From: Cerrena zonata | Taxonomy: Eukaryota; Basidiomycota; Agaricomycetes; Polyporales; Cerrenaceae | Length of the DNA stretch: 64,000 nucleotides | Assembly: GCA_038087015.1 (NCBI GenBank) | Contig: JASBNA010000089.1 | Span: forward strand, 1 to 64,000 | Direction: 5' to 3' | Part shown: one piece after another, positions 20,161-30,645 of the stretch | Position numbering within the stretch: the first letter of the stretch is position 1 | Layout of the letters: each line of letters begins with the position of its first letter | Notes under the pieces: model-generated | The model's database searches: none | What the model saw: only the letters and a program-made list of their open reading frames with translations | What the model was told of the DNA's origin: nothing | Made by a program: the position numbers and the translations under genes

Positions 20161-20432
20161 TGCTACTCTCTACTACCACTGTACCTCTAATTACTGTGTG
20201 CTGCTAATCCTGACAGAGTCACTGTACGGGTGTTTCATTTGGCGGAGACCATTTTTCCGGCTCCGAACAGCCACAGCATGGCACTACCAATGGCACCAGA
20301 CTAAAGTGGCAGGAGTATCTATAGAGGGTAGAAAAGCAGATTAAAAGATACCGGGAAGTGCACCCACGCATGAAAATATTGTAATTTTCAATCATGTCCG
20401 TTGGTTTCGCATACCGTGTCAACAAAAAACAG

Positions 20433-20439
20433 TATATAA
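20433..20439 (+). promoter_or_regulatory. TATA box of SEC53
   Basis: TATATAA lies about 108 bp before the SEC53 ATG, a usual distance for yeast. Confidence 0.5.
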
Positions 20440-20546
20440 CCGTTTTGTTTTTTTTCATGTTGAGATTTCTGCCCTTGTTACTTTTTCTTCTTTGACTTCT
20501 TTCTCTTTGACCTCTTTCACTTTCTTCTTTGAATTATTAATAAACC

Positions 20547-21302
20547 ATGTCATTCTCTCATAAAGAACAACCAGATGTTTTAGTACTTTTCGATGTTGAT
20601 GGTACTTTAACCCCAGCTAGATTAACCATTTCTGATGAAATGAGAACTACTTTAGAAAAATTAAGAAAAAAAGTTGTTATTGGTTTTGTTGGTGGTTCTG
20701 ATTTATCTAAACAAGTTGAACAATTAGGTGATTCAGTTTTACAAGATTTTGATTACTGTTTCTCTGAAAATGGTTTAACTGCTTATAAATTAGGTAAAGA
20801 ATTAGCTTCTCAATCTTTTATTAACTGGATTGGTAATGATAAATATAATAAATTAGTTAAATTTATCTTAAAACATTTAGCTGAAATTGATATTCCAATC
20901 AGAAGAGGTACTTTCATTGAATTCAGAAATGGTATGATTAACGTTTCTCCAGTTGGTAGAAATGCTTCTACTGAAGAAAGAAATGAATTTGAAAAATTCG
21001 ATAAAGAACATCACGTTAGAGAAACTTTAGTTAACGCTTTGAAAGAAAACTTTGCTGATTACGGTTTAACTTACTCTATCGGTGGTCAAATCTCTTTTGA
21101 CGTCTTCCCAACCGGTTGGGATAAAACTTATGCTTTACAACACGTTGAAAGTGAAGGTTTTAAAGAAATTCACTTCTTTGGTGACAAATCTTATAAAGGT
21201 GGTAACGATTACGAAATCTATACCGATGATAGAACTATTGGTCATGCTGTCAACAACCCAAATGACACCATTAAGATCTTAAATGAAATCTTTAAATTAT
21301 AA
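20547..21302 (+). CDS. SEC53: Phosphomannomutase
   Basis: 251 residues, full length. The HAD-type catalytic motif DVDGT is at 16-20, followed by FVGGSDLSK and the FSENG loop near 73-77. [22 protein letters not shown] and the [15 protein letters not shown] metal-binding motif are intact. The enzyme converts mannose-6-phosphate to mannose-1-phosphate in the cytosol, feeding GDP-mannose for glycosylation. Codon choice is strongly biased, unlike many neighbours, which suggests high expression. It is followed tail-to-tail by FMP25. SEC53 and FMP32 are neighbours in S. cerevisiae; here FMP25 lies between them. Confidence 0.98.
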   Translation: MSFSHKEQPDVLVLFDVDGTLTPARLTISDEMRTTLEKLRKKVVIGFVGGSDLSKQVEQLGDSVLQDFDYCFSENGLTAYKLGKELASQSFINWIGNDKYNKLVKFILKHLAEIDIPIRRGTFIEFRNGMINVSPVGRNASTEERNEFEKFDKEHHVRETLVNALKENFADYGLTYSIGGQISFDVFPTGWDKTYALQHVESEGFKEIHFFGDKSYKGGNDYEIYTDDRTIGHAVNNPNDTIKILNEIFKL

Positions 21303-21362
21303 GTATATAATATTAAGTAGAATATCTCCTATATACGGCTGAACTAGAAATATTGAGTGTAG

Positions 21363-21372
21363 ACCCGTACAT
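21363..21372 (+). promoter_or_regulatory. ACCCGTACAT motif between convergent SEC53 and FMP25
   Basis: The motif is the same as in many promoters here, but this copy lies between two 3' ends, where it cannot be an ordinary promoter element. A role in termination or insulation is speculation. Confidence 0.35.
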
Positions 21373-21396
21373 CACCCCCCATTGCACTATATACAA

Positions 21397-23451
21397 TTAC
21401 TTTCTTTTATAATAAATAGCAGAACTGTCTTCACCTGCAACAATAATTTGTTCGACCAAATCACCATTGGATAAAGTAATCCCGTCAGACAATTGTAGTC
21501 TTCTGGTGATAACGTCATTCATCTTACGAACCAATTTCTTCCTCTGCTTTTTATCGTTAAAATTATCACCAATATCATTTGGCTCTAATAATTTTGGTAT
21601 TTGAATCGGTTTACAATTCTTGACTTTTTTACCATTACCAAATTGACCAAATTCGTTATCACCGAAAGTTAAAACATCTTTATAATCTCCATAATTATCC
21701 AAAGTTATAAATGAATGATTACTTCCACTCGAAATATCTTTAATACCAATATTAGTAGTAATATTTAATTTTTCGTTATATTCATTCATATTCATCAATG
21801 ATTTAATAATCTGTGGTTGGGGACAAACATGTAAATATCTTGAATTACCTAATTGCCCTTTGATCCCATTACCAAAACTCATTAAAATATCTTGAGTATT
21901 AGATTCGTTTTCATGGTCGATATATCTTAATTGAATAAAACTGGTTTCATCATTAGTCGATAATTTTTTTATACTCCAACTAAATTCATTTTTATCATTT
22001 TTAAGCAAATGTTTAGTTAAATTACTAAAATCATCAATAGTTAATATCTTTTTAGGTATTGGTTGAATATCAGTATTATAACTAATGTCTCCAGCACATT
22101 CTCCAAAAATATTAGAACCCCATGTCCAAATATTTCCTTGTAAGTCACTCACCACATTATGATACTTCCCACTTGAAATATGGTTAAATCTTCGGTCTTT
22201 CAATGATTTGGTTCCCTCTTTTGATAATACTATTTCATTATTCAAATTATTCAATTCAATTGGTTGGTTTACAGGAATCTTTAAATCTTCAGTTAATGGT
22301 GAAAGCTTGGGTAACCCATATTGTCCTTTATTAATTGGGTCTCCACTAGTATTATTGATAAATAATTTACCTTTATTAGTTAATAATAATAAATGATAAG
22401 ACCCACCACTGAAATCGTTAATTTTTTCTCCGTTTTCTAATCCTTCAAAGATTAACTTATTATATTCTTGCTCTTTATTTATACCTATCCAATTTCTTTT
22501 ATTAATACCTTTAAAATCATTTTGCTTATCTAATCTTGGACCATACAAAATTTCTCCTTTATTATCCAAATAATAAATCAATTCATTAGCTATATGGACT
22601 TTTTCAATTGGAGGTAATTTCATTAACTTAGATTCAGCATCACTAGTTAAATGGTAAACTTTCCCTGATTCATCAATAACAACAATGTAATTTTTAGAAA
22701 TAACAACTTGTTTTATTAAAACATCATTGAAAAATGGAATTCTAATTGGTAATTTCAGTTTATTATAGTCACCAAATATGTATAAACCACTTTGCTTATT
22801 AGAATCAGCTAAATTATTAATGATATCAGGATTTTTCTCAAATTCTTCTAATAATTTGGTGATCATATAATCAATGTTCTTTCTATTCTTGGATGGATCG
22901 GTTAAGTCCTTAACTTTTGATTCATTTACATCTCTATAACTGAATTTATTTTTTATCCATTTTGATAAAAACTCATAATTCATAATTAACTGATGTGTGG
23001 TTATAATCCCTACTAACAAGGCAATCCCGGTTGCTAGAGCCTTAATACGTTCTCTACGCTCTTGTTGTTTTTCATATTTGGCCAGTTCAACTTGAAATTC
23101 ATCATGAAGTTTACTTAATTCATATTTATAATCTGGACTTCCTGGTTTAAATTTCAATAATCTTGGATCTTTTTCAATAATTGACTTAATATTGTCCTCG
23201 TCTTCTTCAATTTCTGGCTCTTTCTTCTCCTTTATCTTATCATGGATATCTCGGGATGTCTGATTTGCAACATCTTCATCAATGTCTCCAAACAGATATT
23301 CCTTTTTCATCTTGTTGAAATCATCGATTGATCTATACTTGATGTCATTGTTATCCTTTTTATCGCTGTAAAAACGACCTCCAATATAATTCACCGGCAC
23401 AGGTCGAGCCAACCTGGCTGTCAACCTTCTGGCAATGCATTGTCTTATCAT
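21397..23451 (-). CDS. FMP25: Fmp25-like mitochondrial RCC1-repeat protein
   Basis: 684 residues. The N-terminus (MIRQCIARRLTARLARPVP) is basic and lacks acids, a probable mitochondrial presequence. A charged stretch is followed by a hydrophobic segment near 138-158 (ALATGIALLVGIITTHQLIM) that may span the inner membrane. The rest has RCC1-like repeats, with recognisable units such as NIWTWGSNIFGECAGD and DVLTFGDNEFGQFGNGK. Fmp25 is involved in assembly of respiratory complex III in yeast. It diverges from the FMP32-like gene over 146 bp, so the two mitochondrial genes may share a promoter. Confidence 0.85.
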   Translation of the reverse strand: MIRQCIARRLTARLARPVPVNYIGGRFYSDKKDNNDIKYRSIDDFNKMKKEYLFGDIDEDVANQTSRDIHDKIKEKKEPEIEEDEDNIKSIIEKDPRLLKFKPGSPDYKYELSKLHDEFQVELAKYEKQQERRERIKALATGIALLVGIITTHQLIMNYEFLSKWIKNKFSYRDVNESKVKDLTDPSKNRKNIDYMITKLLEEFEKNPDIINNLADSNKQSGLYIFGDYNKLKLPIRIPFFNDVLIKQVVISKNYIVVIDESGKVYHLTSDAESKLMKLPPIEKVHIANELIYYLDNKGEILYGPRLDKQNDFKGINKRNWIGINKEQEYNKLIFEGLENGEKINDFSGGSYHLLLLTNKGKLFINNTSGDPINKGQYGLPKLSPLTEDLKIPVNQPIELNNLNNEIVLSKEGTKSLKDRRFNHISSGKYHNVVSDLQGNIWTWGSNIFGECAGDISYNTDIQPIPKKILTIDDFSNLTKHLLKNDKNEFSWSIKKLSTNDETSFIQLRYIDHENESNTQDILMSFGNGIKGQLGNSRYLHVCPQPQIIKSLMNMNEYNEKLNITTNIGIKDISSGSNHSFITLDNYGDYKDVLTFGDNEFGQFGNGKKVKNCKPIQIPKLLEPNDIGDNFNDKKQRKKLVRKMNDVITRRLQLSDGITLSNGDLVEQIIVAGEDSSAIYYKRK

Positions 23452-23597
23452 TATCGGTGTGATGAGCTAGCTTTACAACAGAAGAGCTCAACTGGCAATT
23501 TTTTTTTTTTTTTCTCTGTTGCTCCAACAAATGAGAAGTAAAATTGATAATCAACAGAAAAGATAACAGAAGTTACTTCAGTATTCAAGAGATCAAC

Positions 23598-24200
23598 ATG
23601 TTCAGACCAATAATCCAACGTCCCCTTCTCGTGCAGCCGGCTAGACAGCTTACGTATATAACCAAGTTTGATACCAAGAAGTTTGTTCAAAGTCTTCAGA
23701 CCAAAGGTAATTTTAGTAAAGAACAGGCTGAAAGCGCAGTTAATATAGTGAATAAAGCAATAAACGATGGGATCTATTCCATAACCAAAAACTTGGTCAC
23801 CAAGGAAAAGTTGAGTTCAACGGCTTATCAGCAGAAAGTTGACTTTGCCAAATTGAAAGGTGAATTACAGACCATGGATAGATCAGAGTTTAACAATTTA
23901 AAGAAGGAGTTGGAACAATTAAGAACTGATTTAACTAATTTGAAAAATAGAATAAGAGAAGAAGTTACTAAGAATCTGGCCGGGGTTAAATTAGACTTGA
24001 ATTTAGAAAAAGGTAGAATTAGAGAAGAAAGTTCAATTCATGAACTGAAAATTGAAGATACTTATACAAGAATTGATGAAGAGATATCCAATATTCATAT
24101 GCAAATCAAGTCGGTCAAGACCCAGGTCATGCAATGGTTAATTGGGGTATCTACCGGTTTATGTGCTGTTAGTTTAGCTTTTGCAAGATTCTTTGGTTAA
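23598..24200 (+). CDS. FMP32: Fmp32-like mitochondrial coiled-coil protein (DUF1640/CCDC90 family)
   Basis: The first in-frame ATG, 23598, gives 200 residues beginning MFRPIIQRPLLVQPARQLTY, a typical mitochondrial targeting stretch. A long coiled coil (about 75-175) has regular Leu/Glu/Lys heptads, and the C-terminus is a single membrane helix (VMQWLIGVSTGLCAVSLAFARFFG). This is the layout of the DUF1640 family, which includes yeast Fmp32 and animal MCUR1/CCDC90B. Fmp32 has been linked to cytochrome c oxidase assembly. FMP32 neighbours SEC53 in S. cerevisiae, which supports the assignment. Confidence 0.85.
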   Translation: MFRPIIQRPLLVQPARQLTYITKFDTKKFVQSLQTKGNFSKEQAESAVNIVNKAINDGIYSITKNLVTKEKLSSTAYQQKVDFAKLKGELQTMDRSEFNNLKKELEQLRTDLTNLKNRIREEVTKNLAGVKLDLNLEKGRIREESSIHELKIEDTYTRIDEEISNIHMQIKSVKTQVMQWLIGVSTGLCAVSLAFARFFG

Positions 24201-24270
24201 CCCTAAATCTAATATTACGAGTGAATGTTGAAAGCTGTTTGTAGTGTTTTGTAGTGTATAAATATTACCT

Positions 24271-24281
24271 GGTGTACGGGT
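24271..24281 (-). promoter_or_regulatory. Rap1-like site upstream of BOS1
   Basis: GGTGTACGGGT (ACCCGTACACC on the minus strand) lies about 90 bp before the BOS1 ATG. Confidence 0.45.
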
Positions 24282-24366
24282 CGAAATCATAAAAAAACGT
24301 ACAGAAAAACACCTTTTGATGAAAAAAGAAGCGATTTGACAACTCCACCATCCTTTGACAAACAAG

Positions 24367-24742
24367 ATGAATTCGTTATATAACCATGGTATAAAGCAGA
24401 CCCAGCTACTTACCAAGGATTTGGCTACGTTTGAGAAAAACTTATCCACTTCACCATTATCTTTACAAGGATCCATAACCACCACTTTAAACGCATTCAA
24501 TAAAACGATACGAGACTATGAAGATTTGGTGAATCAAAATAAACATGATGAATCCAATTCTAAACATGAAACCCGGTTGAATAAGTTTCAAGAAGACTTG
24601 GGTAATTTCAATAAAAAGTTTAACGATTTAAAATTACAAAGAGAGAATATAATTCAAGAAAGTAATAAGCAAGAATTAATGGGACGTAGAAACGTTCATC
24701 ATTCAACATCGGGTAGTCCCTATAATGAAGAACAACAATATG

Positions 24743-24777
<35 letters not shown>

Positions 24778-25068
24778 CTATCAGCACAAGAAAGCTTGTA
24801 CAATGAAAGACAATCTTTATCTAGAGGTACTCAACAACTAGATCATATATTAGAAATGGGACAACAAACTTTCGAAGATATAGTTGAACAAAATGAAACA
24901 TTACGTAAATTAGCAACCAAATTTGAAGAAGGTTTGGTTACTTTAGGGGTAAGTCAAGGTACTATTAGAACCATTGAAAGAAGAGCCAAACAAGATAAAT
25001 GGTTATTTTGGGGAGGTGTCATTGGTATGTGTTTGATCTTCTGGTTAATTTTAAAATGGTTGCGTTAA
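24367..25068 (+). CDS. BOS1: ER-Golgi Qb-SNARE Bos1
   Basis: 233 residues from the ATG at 24367, giving the family start MNSLYNHGIKQTQLL. An N-terminal helical region (1-90) is followed by a Gln-rich linker with a run of eleven Gln encoded almost wholly by CAA (near 24740-24778). The SNARE helix (about 145-205) contains LDHILEMGQQTFEDIVEQNETL, and a C-terminal membrane anchor ends FWLILKWLR, as in yeast Bos1. It acts in fusion of ER-derived vesicles with the Golgi. BOS1 and FMP25 are adjacent in S. cerevisiae. The polyglutamine run is absent from the S. cerevisiae protein. Confidence 0.93.
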
Positions 25069-25711
25069 TCCCTTTGTATAATATTGTACTATTAATGAAT
25101 ATTATCTGCATTAATTCTAGACTGAATGTATAAGTTTTTTGACAAAACTCTCTTTATGGATGATCATTACCTACATATCCGAATCATTTCAACGGTTTTT
25201 CATGTAGAATTAGTCTAGAATATTAAGAAGGAGGTTTAACTACGTCACTATAACTAACCTCGTTAAGCTACTTATATGCACCTTGTACCTGAAGGTCTCT
25301 TCTACAGGCCCAGACATATCTGTAAGTAATTTATCTAGTTGTGGAGGATATTCTCGAATCATTCGCGTCTCGACACAAATTTCACAATTCAATTACTTCA
25401 AAAGCCATGTTCATGGGCTCAAAAATTGAATACTGAGTGATTTATCATATTTGGTAAACACCTTTTTCGTTTAGTACCTTATACCACTCTACAACCACTT
25501 TAACCATCCATATCACTCCTACGGAGTCCTCCCCTACCAATTAGATACCAGAATGTCAAGGTATGTCAAGATGTCGAGATCAAAAAAAAATGTCAAATGT
25601 CGAAGGTGTTATGAACAATCTCGGAGCGAGGCTCTTATCATGAACCTTCGTGCCTATACACTACGTAGCTAGAACCACTAGCTCGAGTATCCTCGAGACT
25701 AGAAACCTGGT

Positions 25712-25855
25712 AGAGCACCAGTGGAGGCCCAATAGAGCACCAGTGGAGGCCCAATAGAGCACCAGTAGAGCACCAGTAGAGCACCAGTAGAGCACCAGTA
25801 GAGCACCGGTAAAGCACCGGTAGACCAGTCGAGTACCAGTCGAGTAGAGTAGAAT
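25712..25855 (+). repeat. AGAGCACCAGT minisatellite
   Basis: The first units are 22 bp (AGAGCACCAGT plus GGAGGCCCAAT), repeated twice; then 11-bp AGAGCACCAGT units follow, decaying into CACCGGT and CGAGTACCAGT variants. The open frame on the other strand (25638-26000) is a by-product. Confidence 0.88.
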
Positions 25856-26184
25856 TGACAGAACAACTACCGGCGGCCGTCAACCGGTGATGAGCTCTTT
25901 CATTTCGAAAAGAGTAATTTCTCAATTCGATTCGATCACTTTTCTTTTGCCTTTTTTTTGCACCTTCAGCTGAGCTTCTCACTCCTAATAATTTTGGCAA
26001 TAGTGGCTCAAGATCTTTTGCTAGCAGCCTTGTTCACTTCATACAGACATGAAGTAAAGTAAACAACATATCTTCTTGAATGGGTAAAGATTTTCTGTTT
26101 TCTTTTTGTTTTATTGCTAAGGTCTAGTATTAACCGATTCCCTAATTGATTAAATTAACATTTTCAATTTTTTGCAATAGTGTT

Positions 26185-26192
26185 TATATATA
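26185..26192 (+). promoter_or_regulatory. TATA box of the GH17 glucanase gene
   Basis: TATATATAAG-type sequence about 120 bp before the ATG. Confidence 0.5.
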
Positions 26193-26310
26193 AGTTTACG
26201 TTTCCTTCTTTATTTTAAAATATTTCCTTTTTGCTTTTCTTTTCTTTAGTTCATTAGTCACTCTTTAAGATTTCGTTAGATTTCATTTTATTCGCTCCTT
26301 TAACATCAAA

Positions 26311-27546
26311 ATGAAATTATCACAATTATTTTCTTTATCTGTATTGATGTCTTTGGCTTTATCAACTCCAGTTGCTGAAGTTGAACATCATGCCCATCAA
26401 CATAAAAGAGCCGTCAAATATGTTACTCAAGTTTCTACTGTCGTTGTCGGGGATGGTCAAACCCAAACCCAAGCCCAAGCTAATCAAGGCTCTAATCCAA
26501 CTACTCTCGTTACTTCTTCTCAACAAGGTAAAGCTGCTGCTGCTTCTTCCACCGAGAAGATGAAGCTCCTTCCTCAACTGAAGCTTCTTCTAGTGAATCT
26601 TCTGGTAGTCAAGGTCAAGGTAAACTTGGTATCAACGTTGGTGCCTCTGCTTCTCTTTCAATTGGTTTAGGTTCTTCCTCATCTTCTTCATCCTCTGATT
26701 CTTCCTCGAGTGCTTCCACTCCTTCTGATTACAGTGATGTCGAAAAATACGCTGCTGAAGCTAAAGGTATCACTTACTCACCTTATACCAAGAGTGGTTC
26801 TTGTAAATCTTCTGATGAAGTTTCTTCTGACTGTAAAAAATTATCAGGCTTTTGGTCTTATTAGAATTTATGGTACCGATTGTTCTGGTCCTCAAAATGT
26901 TTTATCAGCTCTTAATTCAAACCAAAAATTATTTGTTGGTATTCAATCAATTTCTGATTTAGAAAGTGATTTAAGCTCTTTGGACTCTGCCATTAAAGGT
27001 TCTGAAAGAGGTTGGGACGCTATTGATACTGTTTCCATTGGTAATGAATTAGTCAATGGTGGTTCTAATAGTGCTAGTGATGTTGCTCAAGCAGTTAAAA
27101 AGGCTAAATCTTGGTTAAAATCTAACGCTTCTTCATTCTCTGGTTCTGTTGTCACCGTTGATACCTTGGTTGCCGTTGAAAACAACAGTGGTGACTTATG
27201 TGACGCTTCCGATTATCTTGCAGTCAACTCTCATCCTTTCTGGGATGGTAACGTCGATCCTTCTGATGCTGGTCCTTGGTTAAAACAACAAATTTCTGAT
27301 TTACAAGAAAAATGTGGTAATAACGGTAAAAAAGTTGTCATCACTGAAACCGGTTGGCCAACCAAAGGTGACTCTTTCCAAAAATGTCAACCTTCTACCA
27401 AAAATCAATTAGCTGCCATTAAATCTATCTCTGAAACTATCGGTGACCAAGTTATCTTCTTCACGACTTACAATGACTACTGGAAAGACGCCGGTAACTA
27501 CGACGTCGAACAATACTGGGGTATCTTCGGTGATCCTTCCAATTAA
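26311..27546 (+). CDS. GH17 cell-wall glucan-modifying protein (Scw4/Scw10/Mp65 type), two frame breaks
   Basis: A secretion signal (MKLSQLFSLSVLMSLALSTPVA) is followed by a Lys-Arg Kex2 site at residues 32-33, a Ser/Gln-rich linker and a GH17 domain starting KGITYSPYTKSGSC. The catalytic pair is visible: Glu in VSIGNELVNG and Glu in ITETGWPTKGD. The frame shifts near 26557 (one base missing in the linker) and near 26852 (one extra T in a T run, between KKLSGF and GLIRIYG). Between these points the correct frame is the third. The shifts cancel and give 411 residues. Candida Mp65 and yeast Scw4/Scw10 are wall proteins that act on beta-glucan. A pseudogene is possible but an error is likelier. 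The orthologue among the paralogues cannot be named. Confidence 0.85.
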
Positions 27547-28064
27547 GCGATACCTCCTCTTATACCCTTACACTTTTGTTAAACTAACCTTTTCTATGTC
27601 TTTGTATTATAAAATGATTTCTTCAACGTACTTTACAGTGTAGACACCCGTACACACGCCAAAACGCGATTTTTTGACGAATTTTAAGTACTAAAAGCCT
27701 TGTGATGAATCAACGCTTCAATGCTCAAAGTTTATTTGACTTTCGTCGTTTATGGTAATATTTATAATTCTGCTCTGAGGTATTTCTGTATCGTGACTTG
27801 TCAACTTTAGGGGCTTGCCTGAAATTGTGCCGGTCTGAAGATAAGACAAGCCTGTCAAGTCGCCATACTGTTTTTTTTGCAACTGTAGACGTTGGGACCT
27901 CGAGGGAAACACCCAATGCCACAACTCACGTGACATTTTTCATTCAATTCTTTTTTTTTTTCTCCTTCTCTCAATTCTTTGGTAAAATAAACAACTACTT
28001 CAGCGAATCAATCTTTCAATCAATCACGATTCTGCACAGAGAAGAGCAGCGTATATCAGTCATC
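27547..28064. other. Intergenic, RSC promoter
   Basis: No gene. It contains ACACCCGTACACA (27644-27656) and CACGTG (27927-27932), and a T-rich tract before the RSC start. Confidence 0.6.
27644..27656 (+). promoter_or_regulatory. Rap1-like site ACACCCGTACACA
   Basis: Same 13-mer as at 17534-17546. It lies about 100 bp after the glucanase stop and 410 bp before the RSC start. Confidence 0.45.
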
Positions 28065-30437
28065 ATGTCGGATAAACTCAGAAAGAAGATATCCCACCGT
28101 GTGAATTCTTACATGGAGGGGATGGCGACATTGAAGAACAGAAATAGACAAGTGATTGAAGATTTTAAGAAATTACCGCTGAGAACTGGAACCGATTATT
28201 ATAAGTATATTAGTAAACCACTTTCATTATTCACGGTTAATAAAATGGTGAAGAAGTATGAATACGATAATTTGCAGAAATTTGTTAATGATATAGCCCA
28301 AATTACTTGGAATGCAAGACATTATAATGAACCTAAATCTTTTATATATGAAAATGCAGTTATATTGGATGATTACCTTCAAAATACTATTATTCCAAAG
28401 ATTAAGGCAGATAAAACCATTCCAAATAGTAACCTAGTATATTATCCTGACTTGGGACCTTTAGATCCTTATCAAGGTCACGATGAATTAATTAATAATA
28501 ATCATTTAAATAATAATCTTGGAACTCCTCAACAAATCCATGATATTCCTCAGGTTGATATACCTCAATTTAATAGTCCTATTCCTGACGAGTTACAATT
28601 ACATTCCCATGGATTTAATAGTCCCATGCCTCCTTCAATACCTTCCATGCCTCCTTCTTTACCAAGCAAAAGAGATAGTCATTCAGCAAAACACGCTGAA
28701 TCCGGGGTTAAAAGAGGTCGTCCTCCAATCATTGATAAACCTTATGAATCACGTATCAAAAGTATCATTAAACAATTCAAAAAAATTCGTCATCCTCAAA
28801 ACATTAATATTCCTTTAACTACTCCTTTTGAAAAATTACCCGATAAAAGTAATGGTCAATATTATGAATTAATCAGAAAACCAATATCTTTTGCTGAAAT
28901 TAAAATTAAAATTAGATCCAGAAAATATGGTTCAGGTTGATGAATTTATTAATGATTTAACCTTATTAGTAAATAATGCTAAAGATTATTATACTTACAT
29001 TCAAGATTCTGAAGCTTTCCAAAATACTATTACTTTTGAAAATGATGCTCATATAATAATTCAAACTGAAATTAGCAGACCTGATATAGAATTTATTGAA
29101 ATGGGCTCTGATGGTAAAGTTCCTTTGGATCATATCGAAGTTGATAATTATTCTTATAGAATTGGTGATTGGGTTCTACTCAAAAATCCAAATGATCCAA
29201 ATAAACCAACAGTTGGTCAAATCTTTAGATTGTGGTCTATTGACGATGGTTCTCAATATGCTAATGTTTGTTGGTATATTCGTCCTGAACAAACCGTCCA
29301 TAGAGCTGATCGTATTTTTTTCAATAATGAGGTTTGTAAAACTGGTGAATATCGTGATCATATATCAAGTGATATCTTGGGACCTTGTTACGTCATTTTC
29401 TTAACCCATTATCAAAAAGGTGATATCCCTGAAGGGTTGGTTCCTCCTGGTTCTCCTTGGTTTATCTGTGAATACAGATATAATAGTAATTCCCATAATT
29501 TTAATCGTATTAGAACTTGGAAAGGTTGTTTACCGGATGAAATTAGACAGCGGGAACAACCAGTTGTTCCAATCAATCAACCTCGTAAATTAATTAAATT
29601 TGAAAGTCCAATTAAAAATTTATTACCTCCAAATCCTCATCTTGGTATGGCTATCCCAGATCCTGCTGATATGGGTGGTGAGCATGGGCCCTCCTGTTGT
29701 TGGTGCAGTTTATTTAGAAGGTCCTTATACCAATGATGAATTGGGCCAAACAACTACCAGTCCTAACGTTGCTCGTAGTCCAGAATATGATGACACTAAA
29801 CATGGTAGACAAGCATACGTTTTCACCCCAATCTCTCAATTAAAAGGTGGTGGTGGTGGTGCGACTACGACTACTGCTGTTTATCCAAATGCTTCATCTC
29901 CTACTGGTGGTATCCATACCTTACGATGATTCTCAAAATAACACCAATTTTGACACCCCATCTTATAATCTCCAATCAACTTTCCAACAACCTACAAGTT
30001 ATTCACCTCCAATCAGCCAACCTTTCCAATATAATAAACCATCCTATTCTTCAGAAATGACTGCCCCTATTGGCAATAGCTTGGCCAACAAATTTGTCAG
30101 TCCACAAGCTGAACGCATCTCATCCAGTATGAATTTACCTTATACAAATGGATTATCGAACTTCAGTGGATTAAGCTCAAGTCCTTACCATGCTTCGAAA
30201 TCTACTTATTCGAATCTGTTTAACAATGGTGTGTTAGCATACACTTTACTGGATGAAAGTGGGACACTTAAAGAACTCAGTGAGGGAATAAGGGTTACCG
30301 AAAATAATGACAAAGATGAAGTTCTCTGGTTCAGATCTCCTCCAATTTCAATTTCTAGCCGGATATCTATTAATAATAAAAATGGTGTTCCATTGGGCCA
30401 TTCAGCTGCTTATTTGGCTTGGAAAAACTCGAAATAG
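28065..30437 (+). CDS. Rsc1/Rsc2-type subunit of the RSC chromatin remodeller, three frame breaks
   Basis: The start is the ATG at 28065 (MSDKLRKKISHRVNSYMEG). Two bromodomains (about residues 18-105 and 225-330) flank an AT-hook, KRGRPP, near residue 215. A BAH domain follows (about 355-480: GDWVLLKNPNDPNKPTVGQIFRLW, then CWYIRPEQT, then ILGPCYVI). A Ser/Pro/Asn-rich C-terminal region ends YLAWKNSK. This is exactly the Rsc1/Rsc2 order. The frame is shifted by an extra base near 28935 (GG for G), near 29680 and near 29912. Removing three bases gives 789 residues. RSC is essential in yeasts, so sequence error is favoured. S. cerevisiae has two paralogues; this species may have one. Confidence 0.88.
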
Positions 30438-30645
30438 GACACTTATCAAAGTCAGAACCTCATGTATACTTCTCCATCCTCCTATATTTGTATTATATAT
30501 ATATATTTACGTTTACGTTCATAGTTTGTAAAGCTTAATAGTAAGTTCTGTTTAATCATTTTTTTTTTTTCTTTTTCGGCGAGGGCCTTCAAAAACACGA
30601 ATAAATGTATCTATAACAAGGCTAATTCGATTTAAGATATCAAAT

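Larger units (their letters stand above)
19022..20546. other. Complex intergenic block between SER33 and SEC53
   Basis: No protein gene is supported. In order it holds two Gcn4 sites and a CACGTG (19214-19219), a GC-rich foldable island (about 19290-19570), a TTATTACTTTT satellite (about 19600-19880), a 9-bp TATGCTCTG tandem repeat (about 20062-20160) and the SEC53 promoter. Several open frames across the repeats are low-complexity artefacts. Confidence 0.7.
25069..26310. other. Intergenic BOS1-SCW glucanase
   Basis: No gene is supported. It holds an 11-bp minisatellite (about 25712-25855), a GC-richer patch around it, and a promoter with poly-T and TATA near the glucanase start. Confidence 0.6.

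Noticed and set aside
19558..20344. Tyr/Leu/Phe-rich and Cys-Ser/Met-rich ORFs across the repeats
   Set aside because: They are translations of simple tandem repeats (TTATTACTTTT and TATGCTCTG) that happen to lack stops.
25638..26000. 120-codon minus-strand ORF over the minisatellite
   Set aside because: Its middle is the translated AGAGCACCAGT repeat; no family match.
28935..29912. Programmed +1 frameshifting in the RSC gene
   Set aside because: The three sites share no slippery sequence, and similar breaks affect unrelated genes; sequence error is simpler.
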